Below, piece by piece: positions 33,501-41,798 of a stretch of 64,000 nucleotides of DNA. Source of the stretch: Streptomyces sp. A2-16 (GTDB lineage: Bacteria > Actinomycetota > Actinomycetes > Streptomycetales > Streptomycetaceae). A program made the position numbers and the translations under genes. The stretch covers positions 4,774,001 through 4,838,000 of the forward strand of contig NZ_CP063808.1 in assembly GCF_018128905.1 (NCBI RefSeq), in the 5' to 3' direction. The notes under the pieces were generated by a model. The model searched no databases and had not been told where the DNA came from. It saw nothing but the letters and a program-made list of their open reading frames with translations. Numbering within the stretch: position 1 is the first letter of the stretch; every line of letters begins with the position of its first letter.

Positions 33501-34649
33501 CCGCGTGTCGCTCAGCCGTTGCCAGTGGTGGAATTCGCGGTCGAGCAGGTATGCGGACAGCTCACCCGGATCGTCCGGTGCGGCGGCGCCGCGCACGTGT
33601 GCGTCGACGGCGGCCAGTGCGGCCATGTGCAGCGTGAGCGCCGACCCCGAGGTGCCGTGTTCCAGATGCTGTGGCGCCGCGACTGCGTCTGGGTCGGCGA
33701 CATCATAGATGGGTGCGAAGCTCCGCACGGCCGCTCGGAAGACTGCGTGCCGCTGCGATCCGCCGTCGGCCAGGGCCGCCAGGTGCTCCTGGGATGCTGC
33801 CACCCCGGCGACGCGCAGCGTGTACTGGATGGACTCCCACCACGGGCCGTCCGTCCGTGCCAGCAGCAGCCACCGGATCCGGCCGGGCGCATCGGGCCGC
33901 CATTGCAGAAGACGGTCGAGCTGGTCGTGGGTCAGCCGCTCGGCGTAATCGACCAGCAAGAGGTAGTCGCCCGGCGAGGCTGCCCATCGACGGGCCGGGG
34001 GCGGGCCTGCCGCGGGATCGGCCTGCAGGACCGTCCAGCCGTCGGTCACCGACAGCTGGGCGAAGTGGTCGGCCAGGCGGGTCTTGCCCTCGCCGCCTTG
34101 GGCCCAGACGAGATGCGCCGCGTATGGCGCCGTCCCATCCCGCCATGCCCTGAGGCACGCGAGCTCGTCCCCCCGCCCCGCGAAGCTGACCACGCCGTGG
34201 CGCGTGGCCAGCAGCTCGCTCGGCGGCAACTCCCGCAACGCCGTCGTCGTGAGTGGCTGCGGCGGTTGGAACGGACGCCACGGGTGCTCGTCACGGTCAG
34301 GCGGCCGTTGCGTGGCCAAGTAGTCCTGGACGGTTGCCAGCACCGCGTTGACGGTGCCGTCAGCGACCCAGTCCCGCTTGATTCGAGGATCGTTTTTGGC
34401 GTTGTCGGCGTATTCGCCGACCTTCTGCTGCTGTCTCTCGGACGCACCCAACGCGCGGGCGATGTCGATCGCCTTGGCTCGGCTGGGCAGCTGCGAACCG
34501 GCGAAGATCTTGCTCAGATGTCCGAGGGAGACGCCGGAACGCCGGTGAATGGCGCGCAGCGAATCCCCGCCATGTTCCTCTCGCAAAAGTCGAAGGAGGT
34601 CGAGTAACTCACGGTGGTAGCCCACCGGTTCGTCACCGTTCGTGCCCAT
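30504..34649 (-). CDS. XRE HTH - STAND NTPase - TPR protein
   Basis: 1381 residues. Residues 10-75 are an XRE-type HTH (LRAIHRRSGVSLGHLSKIFAGSQLPSRAKAIDIARAL). Residues 155-300 are a P-loop NTPase: VSFAGRGDELACLRAWRDG, Walker A WAQGGEGKTRLADHFA, Walker B YLLLVDYAERLTHDQLDRLLQW. The rest is helical repeats of TPR type (for example LNNLAVDYNTHGRHADAHTAATKAVGLIRAAI, ALNNQGLSRLALGDVAASVEALQAAVEI). This STAND layout is typical of bacterial NLR-like sensors in Streptomyces. No effector domain is visible in the protein; the small genes nearby are candidates. Confidence 0.87.
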   Translation of the reverse strand: MGTNGDEPVGYHRELLDLLRLLREEHGGDSLRAIHRRSGVSLGHLSKIFAGSQLPSRAKAIDIARALGASERQQQKVGEYADNAKNDPRIKRDWVADGTVNAVLATVQDYLATQRPPDRDEHPWRPFQPPQPLTTTALRELPPSELLATRHGVVSFAGRGDELACLRAWRDGTAPYAAHLVWAQGGEGKTRLADHFAQLSVTDGWTVLQADPAAGPPPARRWAASPGDYLLLVDYAERLTHDQLDRLLQWRPDAPGRIRWLLLARTDGPWWESIQYTLRVAGVAASQEHLAALADGGSQRHAVFRAAVRSFAPIYDVADPDAVAAPQHLEHGTSGSALTLHMAALAAVDAHVRGAAAPDDPGELSAYLLDREFHHWQRLSDTRRIGVEPSMMGRLTAVAVMAQPLPPPDAVRLLQTVELAASPPEAHAMAIAHAACYPPEAPGTLLEPMRPDRLGEDFLARHLPVVTPDGTAARHSHRADAWHGTVARRLLGTAADSADVDPGSRRNAWSVVIETGRRWPHVADGYLTSVIIEQPAVVRHISAASLTVLAGYAPLALLEVLKAQLPSHRNVSLDLPAAVIAARLAEHRMKTVATRQDEGALQLDLSVRLANAGLFEDAVTAAELAVAAYEALDEREPFAFHPALAAAWNQLGIVLGHVGRPGAAMAATRRASGIQDALATVDSRFSAGHGVILNNLAVDYNTHGRHADAHTAATKAVGLIRAAIEAGDGDPHLREQLAMALNNQGLSRLALGDVAASVEALQAAVEITAALAGEDPGRFEPDHARHLADLSRGLERDGQYAAALDHSAAAATILRRLVRHNPRLFADQLLKTLTKQAELAARTGATETPLALLQERTTLRRSLADRTDTAGDIVDEHRVTGLLHMTLGQWTQAVDALHRAVQEANRLSDGNAERFRPTLAEVLVDLNIALWRARRGPEAIKVGTAALDLYRTLRAEHPGVFDARLAAVLVNLATDLEPAGRPAESASLAEEAIAILRGLGSSAETSEALALALTNAALGRFSAGESEAALPLAEEALAILTRLDTGVTVPSLALLGASSCHAIVLATLRRAGEAADAARATMAVVRRLDLDYVTGDEGKVTTALQWCLRAFAVADDTTGGLAAADEMVRVARRFAGRSTSLAELLPLALLHRARLLDSCERADEAREADQQAIWAFEACRVNAGAESGDVSITAPAWRASRRMQAELFNDRGYAACRDERPEAVDLLRCADAIHQELDDPSGHAMALENLYFALRASRQYEAAFETLPKIVVRHLDAEQYDQVRQYVVEVIKAHNALEEVQSPWIVRDAHRDADLRRLISEHGESAVTTTGVLLVSPEQDILEVLGHVPQESRVRFAEAMARLAGIDLAAVRTGADPEAGA

Positions 34650-34840
34650 CCAGACAGGCTATCGGGTCGCGGTTTCGCGGCACAGATGGTCGCGCGTTCA
34701 CTGAACACTTCAGCCGCACGACGGGTTTGGCCTGGTCAGGGACGTGAACGGGGAAAAGTGTTCGGCATTTCGACGCGTCACCCCGGCGGTGGGATGTGCT
34801 GGTTGCGAACCAGCCACATCGAAGACCTCCAGGAGGAGAC

Positions 34841-35032
34841 ATGGCTCGCAAACCGTTCACCCTGCGCCAGGCCGTACTGATCGGAACTGCCCTAGCCGCC
34901 GGCTCAGCCGCTGGGCAGCTCGCCGAGGCGATGCCGGGCGAGCCCCACGGCTTCGGGCACCTCGCCGCCACGGCCACCGCCCTGTGGGTGCTCGACAAGC
35001 TCCACCGGCTCATCGACGACCGGGAAAGCTGA
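34841..35032 (+). CDS. Small hydrophobic protein of unknown function
   Basis: 63 residues; ATG 34841 behind an excellent AGGAGGAG site. MARKPFTLRQAVLIGTALAAGSAAGQLAEA contains a membrane-like helix, and a second weaker one follows (HLAATATALWVLDKLHRL). Divergent from the STAND gene, 191 bases apart. It could be a small effector or inhibitor of the NLR-like protein, but nothing in its sequence proves this. Confidence 0.55.
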   Translation: MARKPFTLRQAVLIGTALAAGSAAGQLAEAMPGEPHGFGHLAATATALWVLDKLHRLIDDRES

Positions 35033-35122
35033 ATCGTCAGACCCCCGCCACCAGCGGGGAACCGGCCCCGCGCACTCCGGGCGGTTGTGCGCACGTTCGC
35101 ATCCGGCGGGGAGCCGGCCCGG

Positions 35123-35577
35123 TCAGGCCCGCACGAGCGGGCCCGCGGCCGCGATGAACGTGTTGTGCGCGGCCCGGGCAAGCGCGCTGCGCCGGTCACG
35201 TTCGGCCTGGTCGGGGTCCCGGTGCAGGGTGAAGGTGAGGTCGACGAGGCCGTCGGCGAGGCCGAGGACGCGAAGGTCGCTGGTCAACAGTTGGAGTTCG
35301 GCGAGCACCTCGCCCACGGTGGTGCGCGCTTACAGCGCGGCCTGCTCCGCCTCGGGAGCGTCGGCATCCCGCAGGACAGAGCGGGTGATCTGCAGGCGGC
35401 GCATCGCGGCGAGCCGGGCGAGGAAGCGGACGCACACGGCGCGCAGTTCCGCGCGCTGCTGCGCCTGCCGGGCGTGCCGGTCACGCCGTGCGGTGGACCG
35501 CTCCTGGAGGCGGAAGCCGACCCGCATCCCCCAGCACGCCGATCACGCCGGTGATGGTGGACGAAGCCAGTTCCACG
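35123..35577 (-). pseudogene. Membrane-anchored helical protein, frameshifted and interrupted
   Basis: From GTG 35577 (GAGGAGACATC upstream) the frame gives MELASSTITGVIGVLG, then shifts near 35525 into RLQERSTARRDRHARQAQQRAELRAVCVRFLARLAAMRRLQITRSVLRDA. TAA interrupts at about 35330; the last part is GEVLAELQLLTSDLRVLGLADGLVDLTFTLHRDPDQAERDRRSALARAAHNTFIAAAGPL. The three parts form one helical coiled-coil protein. It has decayed through at least one indel and one stop. Confidence 0.6.
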
Positions 35578-35966
35578 ACGATGTCTCCTCAAGGCAGGGC
35601 GAGTTGGCCGGCGAAACGACGAACCCCCAGCGTGCGGCCGGGGGTTCGGGCAGGACTACCAGGAGTGCGGGGCGTACTGCTCGATCAGTCCCACCAGCCA
35701 TCAGCCGGTCGTTAGCGGTCGGCTTCGCTCTCACCGTCTCGAGATGCTGCCACTCCCCCAGCAGGACCGGCTCTGCGTACGGCAAGCTCCCCGGTCTTGC
35801 TGGCCCAACAGCCGGGCTGTTGCCTGGACTACGTCGGATCACGTACCCAGGGACGCAGCCAACTCGGAAAAGACTCCGAAGCAGTGCGTTTCGGCGGAGT
35901 ACACGCGTTGGCCAGCCTCGCAGACGACGCCTCTAGGCATAGGCACCTCGCCGGGTCAGCGCAGCA
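35578..35966. other. No gene seen
   Basis: About 390 bases between a pseudogene start and the end of the next leftward gene. No frame on either strand has Streptomyces codon bias over its length. Confidence 0.4.
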
Positions 35967-36437
35967 TCAGTTGATCCTTCGGGCAGCCGCGTCGAGGAAT
36001 GCTCGTACCGCCTGCTCGAACTCGGACTCGATCACGATGAGCTGCTGCTGGTCTTCGGCTGCGTCGATCGCGCCGACCTTGGCACGTACCGCGTCCATCA
36101 GGGGACGGAGCACCGGATCGTCTGCCACCAGTTGGAGACGGAAGTCGGCGGTGTCAGCTGCGGCTCCCAGTCTGTCGCTCTCCACCCGCGCTGCCCTGTA
36201 GGCGTCCTCGTCGCGCGGGGATGCCCGACGCCGGAACCACACGGTGATCAGGCCACGCTTGAGTTCCGACACGGCGCCGGCATACCCGCTGTAGGCGGCC
36301 AGACGTTCCTGGCGCAGGCGCTCCTGCCGAGACGCGTCGTCCGCGCGTTCAGCCATACGCCGCTGGAACAGGTAGGTGCTCATCGAGCCGATCAGCGTGC
36401 CGGCCACGGCAACCATGCTGGCCAAGACGGCTTCCAC
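35967..36437 (-). CDS. Membrane-anchored coiled-coil protein of unknown function
   Basis: 156 residues from GTG 36437, preceded by GGGAGGTGG; an ATG lies at 36455. The N-terminal helix VEAVLASMVAVAGTLIGSMSTYLF spans the membrane; the basic coiled coil RRMAERADDASRQERLRQERLAAYSGYAGAVSELKRGLITVWFRRR follows. It has the same architecture as 29869-30393, with little direct identity. Such proteins are common in actinobacterial accessory regions. Confidence 0.65.
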   Translation of the reverse strand: MEAVLASMVAVAGTLIGSMSTYLFQRRMAERADDASRQERLRQERLAAYSGYAGAVSELKRGLITVWFRRRASPRDEDAYRAARVESDRLGAAADTADFRLQLVADDPVLRPLMDAVRAKVGAIDAAEDQQQLIVIESEFEQAVRAFLDAAARRIN

Positions 36438-36645
36438 GAGTCGACCACCTCCCATGCTTACTGGGCCGGATTCGCCTCCAGGACAGGATCTGGCCCGCCG
36501 CTCGGGGGAAAGCGGCGGGCCAGAACGTGCTCCACGGTGCCACAGCCGACCCGCCGGGAACGCCTTTGTCGGGGAAGTAGCCTACGGATCGGCTGGATGC
36601 GCACCTCAGACCGTACGAGGCGGCCGACGTTGGCGACCCCCTGTG

Positions 36646-37005
36646 TCAGGAGAGGTGAAGCTGCCCCAGCAGCCGGCCGCGGTCGGCCCGGGCTGCCACC
36701 AGGTCCGCCAGTTGGCCGGCGTCGCTGAAGCACGGCCCCGCCCAGCCGTCGGGAGCGGCGATGGCTTGCGCACGGACCTCGGTCCCAAAACGCCGGGCGG
36801 CCTCGAACAGGCACTCCAAAATGCGGAGCGCCCGGACATCGAGCGCACCTATGTACGCCCACCAGGTCCGTGAAGGCTGGTCGAACTGAGCGACCGACCG
36901 TAGGAGTTGCCGCTGCTGCTCGAAGGTGGCCGGGGACGCGGAGGCCGCAGCAGCGGTGACCTCCAGCAGCCACCGTACGGGGTTGGGATTGGGAGTCGAC
37001 GTCAT
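36646..37005 (-). CDS. Hypothetical protein
   Basis: 119 residues from ATG 37005. WLLEVTAAAASASPATFEQQRQLLRSVAQFDQPSRTWWAYIGALDVRALRILECLFEAARRFGTEVRAQAIAAPDGWAGPCFSDAGQL is helical and soluble with normal codon bias. The family is not recognised. It has no close neighbour on the same strand within 190 bases. Confidence 0.5.
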   Translation of the reverse strand: MTSTPNPNPVRWLLEVTAAAASASPATFEQQRQLLRSVAQFDQPSRTWWAYIGALDVRALRILECLFEAARRFGTEVRAQAIAAPDGWAGPCFSDAGQLADLVAARADRGRLLGQLHLS

Positions 37006-37235
37006 GGTGCGGACCGTAGCGGCTGACACTGACAACGGCGGCAACGCGACCGGATCCGCACTCAGCAACGAAGTTCGTCGAAGTCGCCTTGTAAGAAGCA
37101 GGAGCCAGGCGGACAAGAAGAGGACATGCCCCGTTTAGAGGAGTGCCCGGGCCGGAGCTCTCATCGGCTGCGAAACAGCGGCTGGTGCAGGGGTGGCGGC
37201 GGTGGGCCTGGCCTCGGTGAGCAGGCCGTTGGATG

Positions 37236-37848
37236 TCAGGACGGCTTCGGCGAGGCTGCCCCACGTGCTGCTTTTTCCGGGATCTCGGTGCCGAACTTCA
37301 TGATGCGGCCGCCCCCGGGGTGGTCCTCGAAGCGAACCCTGTGAACGTAGCCGCGGGGCAAGGACGCCAGGATTGACGCGGACGCCGGGCCCGAGAATGG
37401 TCTCCCACATGCCGCTCCCCCAGTCGACAGGCTGGGCTTTGTCGAGGTGGATCAGGAGAGTTCGTCCGTCCTCGACGCGGACGAGCACAGCGGACCCGAG
37501 CGGCTCGGGATAGGTGAACTCGGCAGCGATGTCCTGCTCTCGCGGTCAGGCGGCCAGGTGGGCCTTGGCGAAGAGGTGATTGACGCTGTCCTTGCCGTGT
37601 TCCTTGCGGCCGCACGGACGGCCGTCCCCGCCGCTGCCGTAGTGCGCGAAGTGGCAGATCTTGTCGGTGCACCGCCTGGTCGTGAGCCGGCGGCCGCAAC
37701 CGCCCTCGAACTTGGTGCCATACCAGATAGGGACGTCCTCGTGCTCACTGCGGAATACGTCCAGTTCCTCAACTGTCTCAGGACACAGCGCCGGCTCGTC
37801 AGAGTCCGGACTGCCGAAAACCGCGGTCTGGATGAGGCGTCGGTCCAT
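37236..37848 (-). pseudogene. Zinc-finger-like hypothetical gene broken by a stop and a frameshift
   Basis: From 37848 the frame gives a Cys/His-rich domain (CGRRLTTRRCTDKICHFAHYG and GRKEHGKDSVNHLFAKAHLAA). TGA at 37546-37548 interrupts, but the same frame goes on as REQDIAAEFTYPEPLGSAVLVRVEDGRTLLIHLDKAQPVDW ... MWETILGPGVRVN, so TGG (Trp) to TGA is likely. Near 37360 the homology shifts frame into RGYVHRVRFEDHPGGGRIMKFGTEIPEKAA and ends at 37236. Function unknown; the C-terminal half has a nuclease-like feel but I cannot support it. Confidence 0.65.
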
Positions 37849-37898
37849 CCTGCGCCCCCGCTCTGGACGAGTGACTACTCAACGTTGTGCTCTCGGGT

Positions 37899-37955
37899 GG
37901 CATTAACGGTCTGATTTGGGCTCTGGCACAGATCTTGTGGAGTCGTCGCAGAGCG
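37899..37955 (+). repeat. Left terminal inverted repeat of the ISL3 element
   Basis: 57 bases starting GGCATTAACGGTCTG and ending GTCGTCGCAGAGCG. It matches the right end with a single T/C difference at about base 16. Confidence 0.92.
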
Positions 37956-38094
37956 TTACTACGGTGTTCGAATGTGGGGGGCTGCTTCCCCGTGAGACCG
38001 CGTGCGCCGTGCCCCCGAACAACGGTTGCTGACGCTCCGTCAAGTCGGTGCGGAACTCCGCGCTCCGGGGCGGTCGCCAGTGACGGTGCCGGTC

Positions 38095-39702
38095 ATGCAG
38101 ACCGACGCGCTGTTCTGGAAGACGCTCGTGTTCGACGGGGTCGACGAGGTGGACGTGGAGAAGGTGACTGCTGCCTTCGGGACGATCGACATCGTGGCCA
38201 AGGGCCGCACTACGGGTGCGACCTGCCCTGACTGCGGCCGCCCCTCAGAGCGCGTGCACGGCTCCTACCAGCGCAGACTGCGGGATCTGCCGCTCGGTGA
38301 GCGGAGCGTCGTGATCCTGCTGAAGGTCCGGCGCTTCGTCTGTGAGGCAAGGACATGTCCGCGCCGCACGTTCGTCGAATCGTTCGCGTGGCTGACCTGC
38401 CCGTACGCGCGTTTCACCACCCGGCTCGGCCGTCTCCTGGAGCACATCGGTCTCGCACTTGCCGGACGGGCCGGCGCCCGGATGGTGGCCCAACTGGGCC
38501 TTGATGCCGGGCGGATGACGCTTCTGCGCAGGGTGATGGCCTTGCCGGATCCGCAGTTCAACACGCCGCAGGCGGTCGGGGTCGACGATTTCGCCACCCG
38601 CCGTGGCCACTCGTACGCCACCGTGATCACGGATGGTGAACGCCACCACCCCATCGATGTGCTGCCCGGCCGCGAGGCCGCGCCGCTGGCGGCCTGGCTG
38701 AGGGTGCATCCAGGAGTAGAAGTGATCTGCAGGGACCGTGCGGGGGCGTATGCCGAGGGTGCCGCGCTTGGCGCCCCGGACGCGCTGCAGGTCGCGGACC
38801 GGTTCCATATTCTCCAGAACCTCAACCAGGCCGTCGAGAAGTGCGTCGCGGCTCATCGCGACTGCCTGCGTACCGTCGTCCCACCACCCGATCCTGCGAC
38901 CACCGACGCACAGATCGCCGAGATCGAGATGCTCGCCACCGCGGTGCCCGCCGGCCGCAGGGCCGAGCGGATGCGGGCCCATCATGCCCTGGTCCACGGC
39001 CTGTTGAAGGAGGGAATGGGGCTGCGGGCCATCGCCCGCCATCTCGGCTGGGGACGGCACACCGTCCAGCGATACGCACGGGCCGCCCGCTGGCAGGACA
39101 TGGTCACCGGGCGCCGAACCCGTTCCAGCCACCTCGACGTGCACCAGTTCTACCTGCAACGGCGCATCGACGACACCTACGGCGTGATCACCATCAAGGA
39201 TCTGCGAGAGGAACTCGCCGCGCGAGGCCACCGAGTGCCCTACAGCAGCTTGCGAGACTGGGCCCGCAGCCGCTTGGAGTGGCCCGATGCACCCGCGCCG
39301 ACCGCTGCGGCACCGTCGGTGCGCACGGTCGTCGGCTGGATCACCCGCCACCCCGACACCCTCACGGAAGACGAAACCAGCCAGCTCAAGGCCGTCCTCG
39401 ATGCCTGTCCCGAGCTGGATCAAACCCACCAACTCGTACGCGCCCTCACTCAGATGCTCGCCCGGCGCACTGGCGCCGACCTGCCGGACTGGATCGGCAC
39501 CGCCCGCGCCGCACGGCTGCCAGGGATGACCGGCTTCGCTCACGGACTCACCACCGATCTCGAAGCCGTGATCGCCGGACTCACCGTGCACTGGAGCTCC
39601 GGCGGCACAGAAGGCGCCGTGAACCGCATCAAGAAGATCAAGAGGCAGCTCTATGGCCGTGCCGGATTCGAACTCCTCCGCAAGATGATCCTGCTCCAAT
39701 AG
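38095..39702 (+). CDS. ISL3 family transposase
   Basis: 535 residues from ATG 38095; a GTG at 38002 keeps the frame but adds non-family sequence. The N-terminal zinc finger CPDCGRPSERVHGSYQRRLRDLP and CEARTCPRRTFVE is followed by the DDE core: VGVDDFATRRGHSYATVI, VICRDRAGAYAEGAALGAPDALQVADRFHILQNLNQAVE and SGGTEGAVNRIKKIKRQLYGRAGFELLRKMIL, which carry the catalytic acids. An insertion with a second HTH (LRAIARHLGWGRHTVQRYARA) is normal for this group. It looks functional. Confidence 0.93.
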   Translation: MQTDALFWKTLVFDGVDEVDVEKVTAAFGTIDIVAKGRTTGATCPDCGRPSERVHGSYQRRLRDLPLGERSVVILLKVRRFVCEARTCPRRTFVESFAWLTCPYARFTTRLGRLLEHIGLALAGRAGARMVAQLGLDAGRMTLLRRVMALPDPQFNTPQAVGVDDFATRRGHSYATVITDGERHHPIDVLPGREAAPLAAWLRVHPGVEVICRDRAGAYAEGAALGAPDALQVADRFHILQNLNQAVEKCVAAHRDCLRTVVPPPDPATTDAQIAEIEMLATAVPAGRRAERMRAHHALVHGLLKEGMGLRAIARHLGWGRHTVQRYARAARWQDMVTGRRTRSSHLDVHQFYLQRRIDDTYGVITIKDLREELAARGHRVPYSSLRDWARSRLEWPDAPAPTAAAPSVRTVVGWITRHPDTLTEDETSQLKAVLDACPELDQTHQLVRALTQMLARRTGADLPDWIGTARAARLPGMTGFAHGLTTDLEAVIAGLTVHWSSGGTEGAVNRIKKIKRQLYGRAGFELLRKMILLQ

Positions 39703-39808
39703 CGTCTCACCACAGGCTCTGCAGCCAACGCTGGCCACGCCAGCGACTGCGACGGGCTGAGAAGATCGATGGGAACGTCAGATTCCCTCGCGACCGAGAC
39801 GGACAGGA

Positions 39809-40276
39809 ATGTCGAAGAGACTGCCCATAGAGCGGGCCCAGGAGCGGCTTCGACATGAGCTGAGCCATGGACAACAACCTCTCGCCGAACTGGGCGTGGA
39901 CGAGGTGTGGCTGAGGTTCGTGCGCTTCGGCTCACAACGCTTCGACGTCGCGAACACTCCCGACGCGGATGGCCTGCTCTGCCAGTACGGAACCCACGCC
40001 TTCGATGGGCCGCCTGCCTTCACCCTGGACTTTGCCCGCCAGTTCGAGGTCAACGGTGCCTCAGGCGAGCATGATCATTACATCCAGCTCCACTGCGAAC
40101 TCCGGTACGAACCCGTCCTTCAACTTCGGGCGCTGGGGCACTTTGAGTCCTGGTTCTTCCACGACACGGACGAGGAACTCGACGGCTGGGCCGACGGCCT
40201 CAGGCTTCACGAATTCTGGACGATCGTCCCCAACTTCCATCCCACGGAAATCAGGGTCTACCAGGAACAGGTGTGA
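39809..40276 (+). CDS. Passenger gene inside the ISL3 element, function unknown
   Basis: 155 residues from ATG 39809. It reads as a globular protein rich in aromatics (ELGVDEVWLRFVRFGSQRFDVANTPDADGLLCQYG, HDHYIQLHCELRYEPVLQLRALGHFESWFFHDTDEELDGWADGLRLHEFWTIVPNFHPTEIRVYQEQV). I do not recognise a domain. It is in the transposase orientation, 106 bases after its stop and wholly inside the repeats. Its codon bias is ordinary for Streptomyces. Possible roles are a transposition accessory or cargo picked up from a host. Confidence 0.75.
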   Translation: MSKRLPIERAQERLRHELSHGQQPLAELGVDEVWLRFVRFGSQRFDVANTPDADGLLCQYGTHAFDGPPAFTLDFARQFEVNGASGEHDHYIQLHCELRYEPVLQLRALGHFESWFFHDTDEELDGWADGLRLHEFWTIVPNFHPTEIRVYQEQV

Positions 40277-40305
40277 TCACAGCCGCGAATCGACCTGCCC
40301 GGTGA

Positions 40306-40362
40306 CGCTCTGCGACGACTCCACAAGATCTGTGCCAGAGCCCAAGTCAGACCGTTAATGCC
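40306..40362 (-). repeat. Right terminal inverted repeat of the ISL3 element
   Basis: The reverse complement starts GGCATTAACGGTCTG and matches the left end over 57 bases with one mismatch. It begins 29 bases after the passenger-gene stop. Confidence 0.92.
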
Positions 40363-40410
40363 AGACCGGGACCCGCCGGAAAACCCGACAGCAACCGGAC
40401 TTACGCTCTC

Positions 40411-40446
40411 CCCAGTCGCGCACCTGTTTGGTGCGCCTGGGGAGGG
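40411..40446 (+). promoter_or_regulatory. Hairpin overlapping the ribosome site of the PH-like gene
   Basis: CCCAG-tc-GCGCACC (40411-40424) pairs with GGTGCGC-CTGGG (40430-40441) around a five-base loop. The 3' arm runs into GGGGAGGG, the ribosome site for ATG 40455. Folding would hide part of the site. Confidence 0.4.
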
Positions 40447-40454
40447 AACCGTCG

Positions 40455-41180
40455 ATGCACGATGGTGGCGTGGAGCGCGAGTACCGGAAGCGGCGGAAGG
40501 TGCCGCGGACGTACCTGCTCCTGCTGAGTGTGGTGATGCTGAACGCACTCATCCAGAGCGGCCGCGTCTCCGACGGGATGCAACGCTGGATACCGGCGGT
40601 GATCGTACTGCTCATGGTGACGACCGTCGTGCGGATCGTCCTGGAGCAGTACCGGGCGTACACCCACGTCACGGCCGCCGGCATCACCGCACAGGGCCCC
40701 GTGCGATCGCGCACCTGGGCCTGGCAGGAGGTGTACGACATCCGGGTGCAGCCGGCCCCGCGCGGCTCAGGCCGGATGGCCCCGCAGTGGATCACCTACC
40801 TCTACGACCTCGAGGGCCGCCGCTTCCAACTCCCGCACCTCAACGACTGGCAGCTGGACGACCCCTACGCCGAGGTCTCGGAGCTGTGTCTGGCCGCCGC
40901 CCCGTACCGCAGCCTCACCTGGGAACGGCGCTCAGAGATCGAGGAGCGGATCCTGCGGCGGGCCGCGCGGCGCAAGGCGTGGACCTGGGCCGCGTACGGC
41001 ACGCTCATCGTGTTCTTCGCCATGTTGGCCGTCGATCTCTATCGTGTCGCCGTCGGGCTACCGGAACACATGCTCCTACTGCTCGCCTGCGTGCCACTGA
41101 CCTCCCTCGTCGCCCTGGGCGCCGTACTGCAGTGGTACTGGACAACGCGTCTGCCGCCCACCCTCGCGCAGCAGCCGTAG
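40455..41180 (+). CDS. PH-domain-like membrane protein
   Basis: 241 residues from ATG 40455. Two N-terminal membrane helices (TYLLLLSVVMLNALI, WIPAVIVLLMVTTVVRIVL) are followed by a bPH2-type module: YRAYTHVTAAGITAQGPVRSRTWAWQEVYDIRVQPAPRGSGRMAPQWITYLYDLEGRRFQLPHLN. Two more helices lie near the C-terminus (GTLIVFFAMLAVDLY, LLLLACVPLTSLVALGAVL). The family is common in Streptomyces and its role is unknown. The ISL3 right end lies 92 bases upstream. Confidence 0.75.
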   Translation: MHDGGVEREYRKRRKVPRTYLLLLSVVMLNALIQSGRVSDGMQRWIPAVIVLLMVTTVVRIVLEQYRAYTHVTAAGITAQGPVRSRTWAWQEVYDIRVQPAPRGSGRMAPQWITYLYDLEGRRFQLPHLNDWQLDDPYAEVSELCLAAAPYRSLTWERRSEIEERILRRAARRKAWTWAAYGTLIVFFAMLAVDLYRVAVGLPEHMLLLLACVPLTSLVALGAVLQWYWTTRLPPTLAQQP

Positions 41181-41392
41181 CCGTCGCCAAGGCCCACGGC
41201 CGGATCGGCAGCGGCTTTCGCGAACACGCCCGGCTGTTCGCAGAACACGCCAGACTCCTGTCCGCCCCAGGGCGAGTACTTGGCCTCCTGACCGCGGCAC
41301 CGTGCCGGCAGCTGCCGTAGGCCCGCCTGCCCACGGCCGGATCAGAGGACGTCTGCGGGGATCGAGACCGAGCGGGCCCCTCCGCGGCATAC

Positions 41393-41798
41393 ACGCGTGC
41401 CGCCAAGCCAGTCGCAGACTCCGCAGGGCATACGGGTGCTTCGCAGCTCGGAAACGGCCGACCGATGGACATGGGTGGTGATCGCGGCCTACGCCCAGCT
41501 CCGACTGGCCCGCCCGCTGGCCACCGACCTGCGGCGGCCCTGGGAGAAGCCGACCAAGCCGAACAAGCTGACACCAGCGCGTGTCCTCAGGGGGTTCAGG
41601 AACCTGCACGCGAAGACCGGCTCTCCGGCTGGTGCACCGAAACCGTCTCAGCCCGGTCCCGGCCGGCCACCCGGCTCGAAGAACCGCTGCCCGGCACCCC
41701 GCCATGATGTGGGCCGGATCCTCGCCACCGGTGAGGCCTACAGCCGTCCAACCCATCACCACAACGGAACGAAGCCCAGACGCGTCAGTCAGGACTGA
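41393..41798 (+). pseudogene. Transposase C-terminal remnant (copy 1)
   Basis: The frame reads WTWVVIAAYAQLRLARPLATDLRRPWEKPTKPNKLTPARVLRGFRNLHAKTGSPAGAPKPSQPGPGRPPGSKNRCPAPRHDVG. This is the tail of a large Streptomyces DDE transposase family (RRGFRN ... APKPSxPGPGRPxGSKNRxPAxRxDVGK). The N-terminal four fifths are gone. A second decayed tail of the same family lies at 49737-49985. Confidence 0.7.

Larger units (their letters stand above)
37899..40362 (+). mobile_element. ISL3-family insertion sequence with a passenger gene
   Basis: 2464 bases bounded by 57-bp inverted repeats that differ at one position. It contains an intact ISL3 transposase (38095-39702) and a second gene (39809-40276) before the right repeat. 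The eight bases flanking each end (37891-37898 and 40363-40370) are not identical, so no target duplication can be shown. The near-perfect ends and full transposase suggest recent activity. Confidence 0.88.

Noticed and set aside
37899..40362. Composite transposon built from two ISL3 copies
   Set aside because: Only one transposase and one pair of ends are present; the second gene lies inside a single element.
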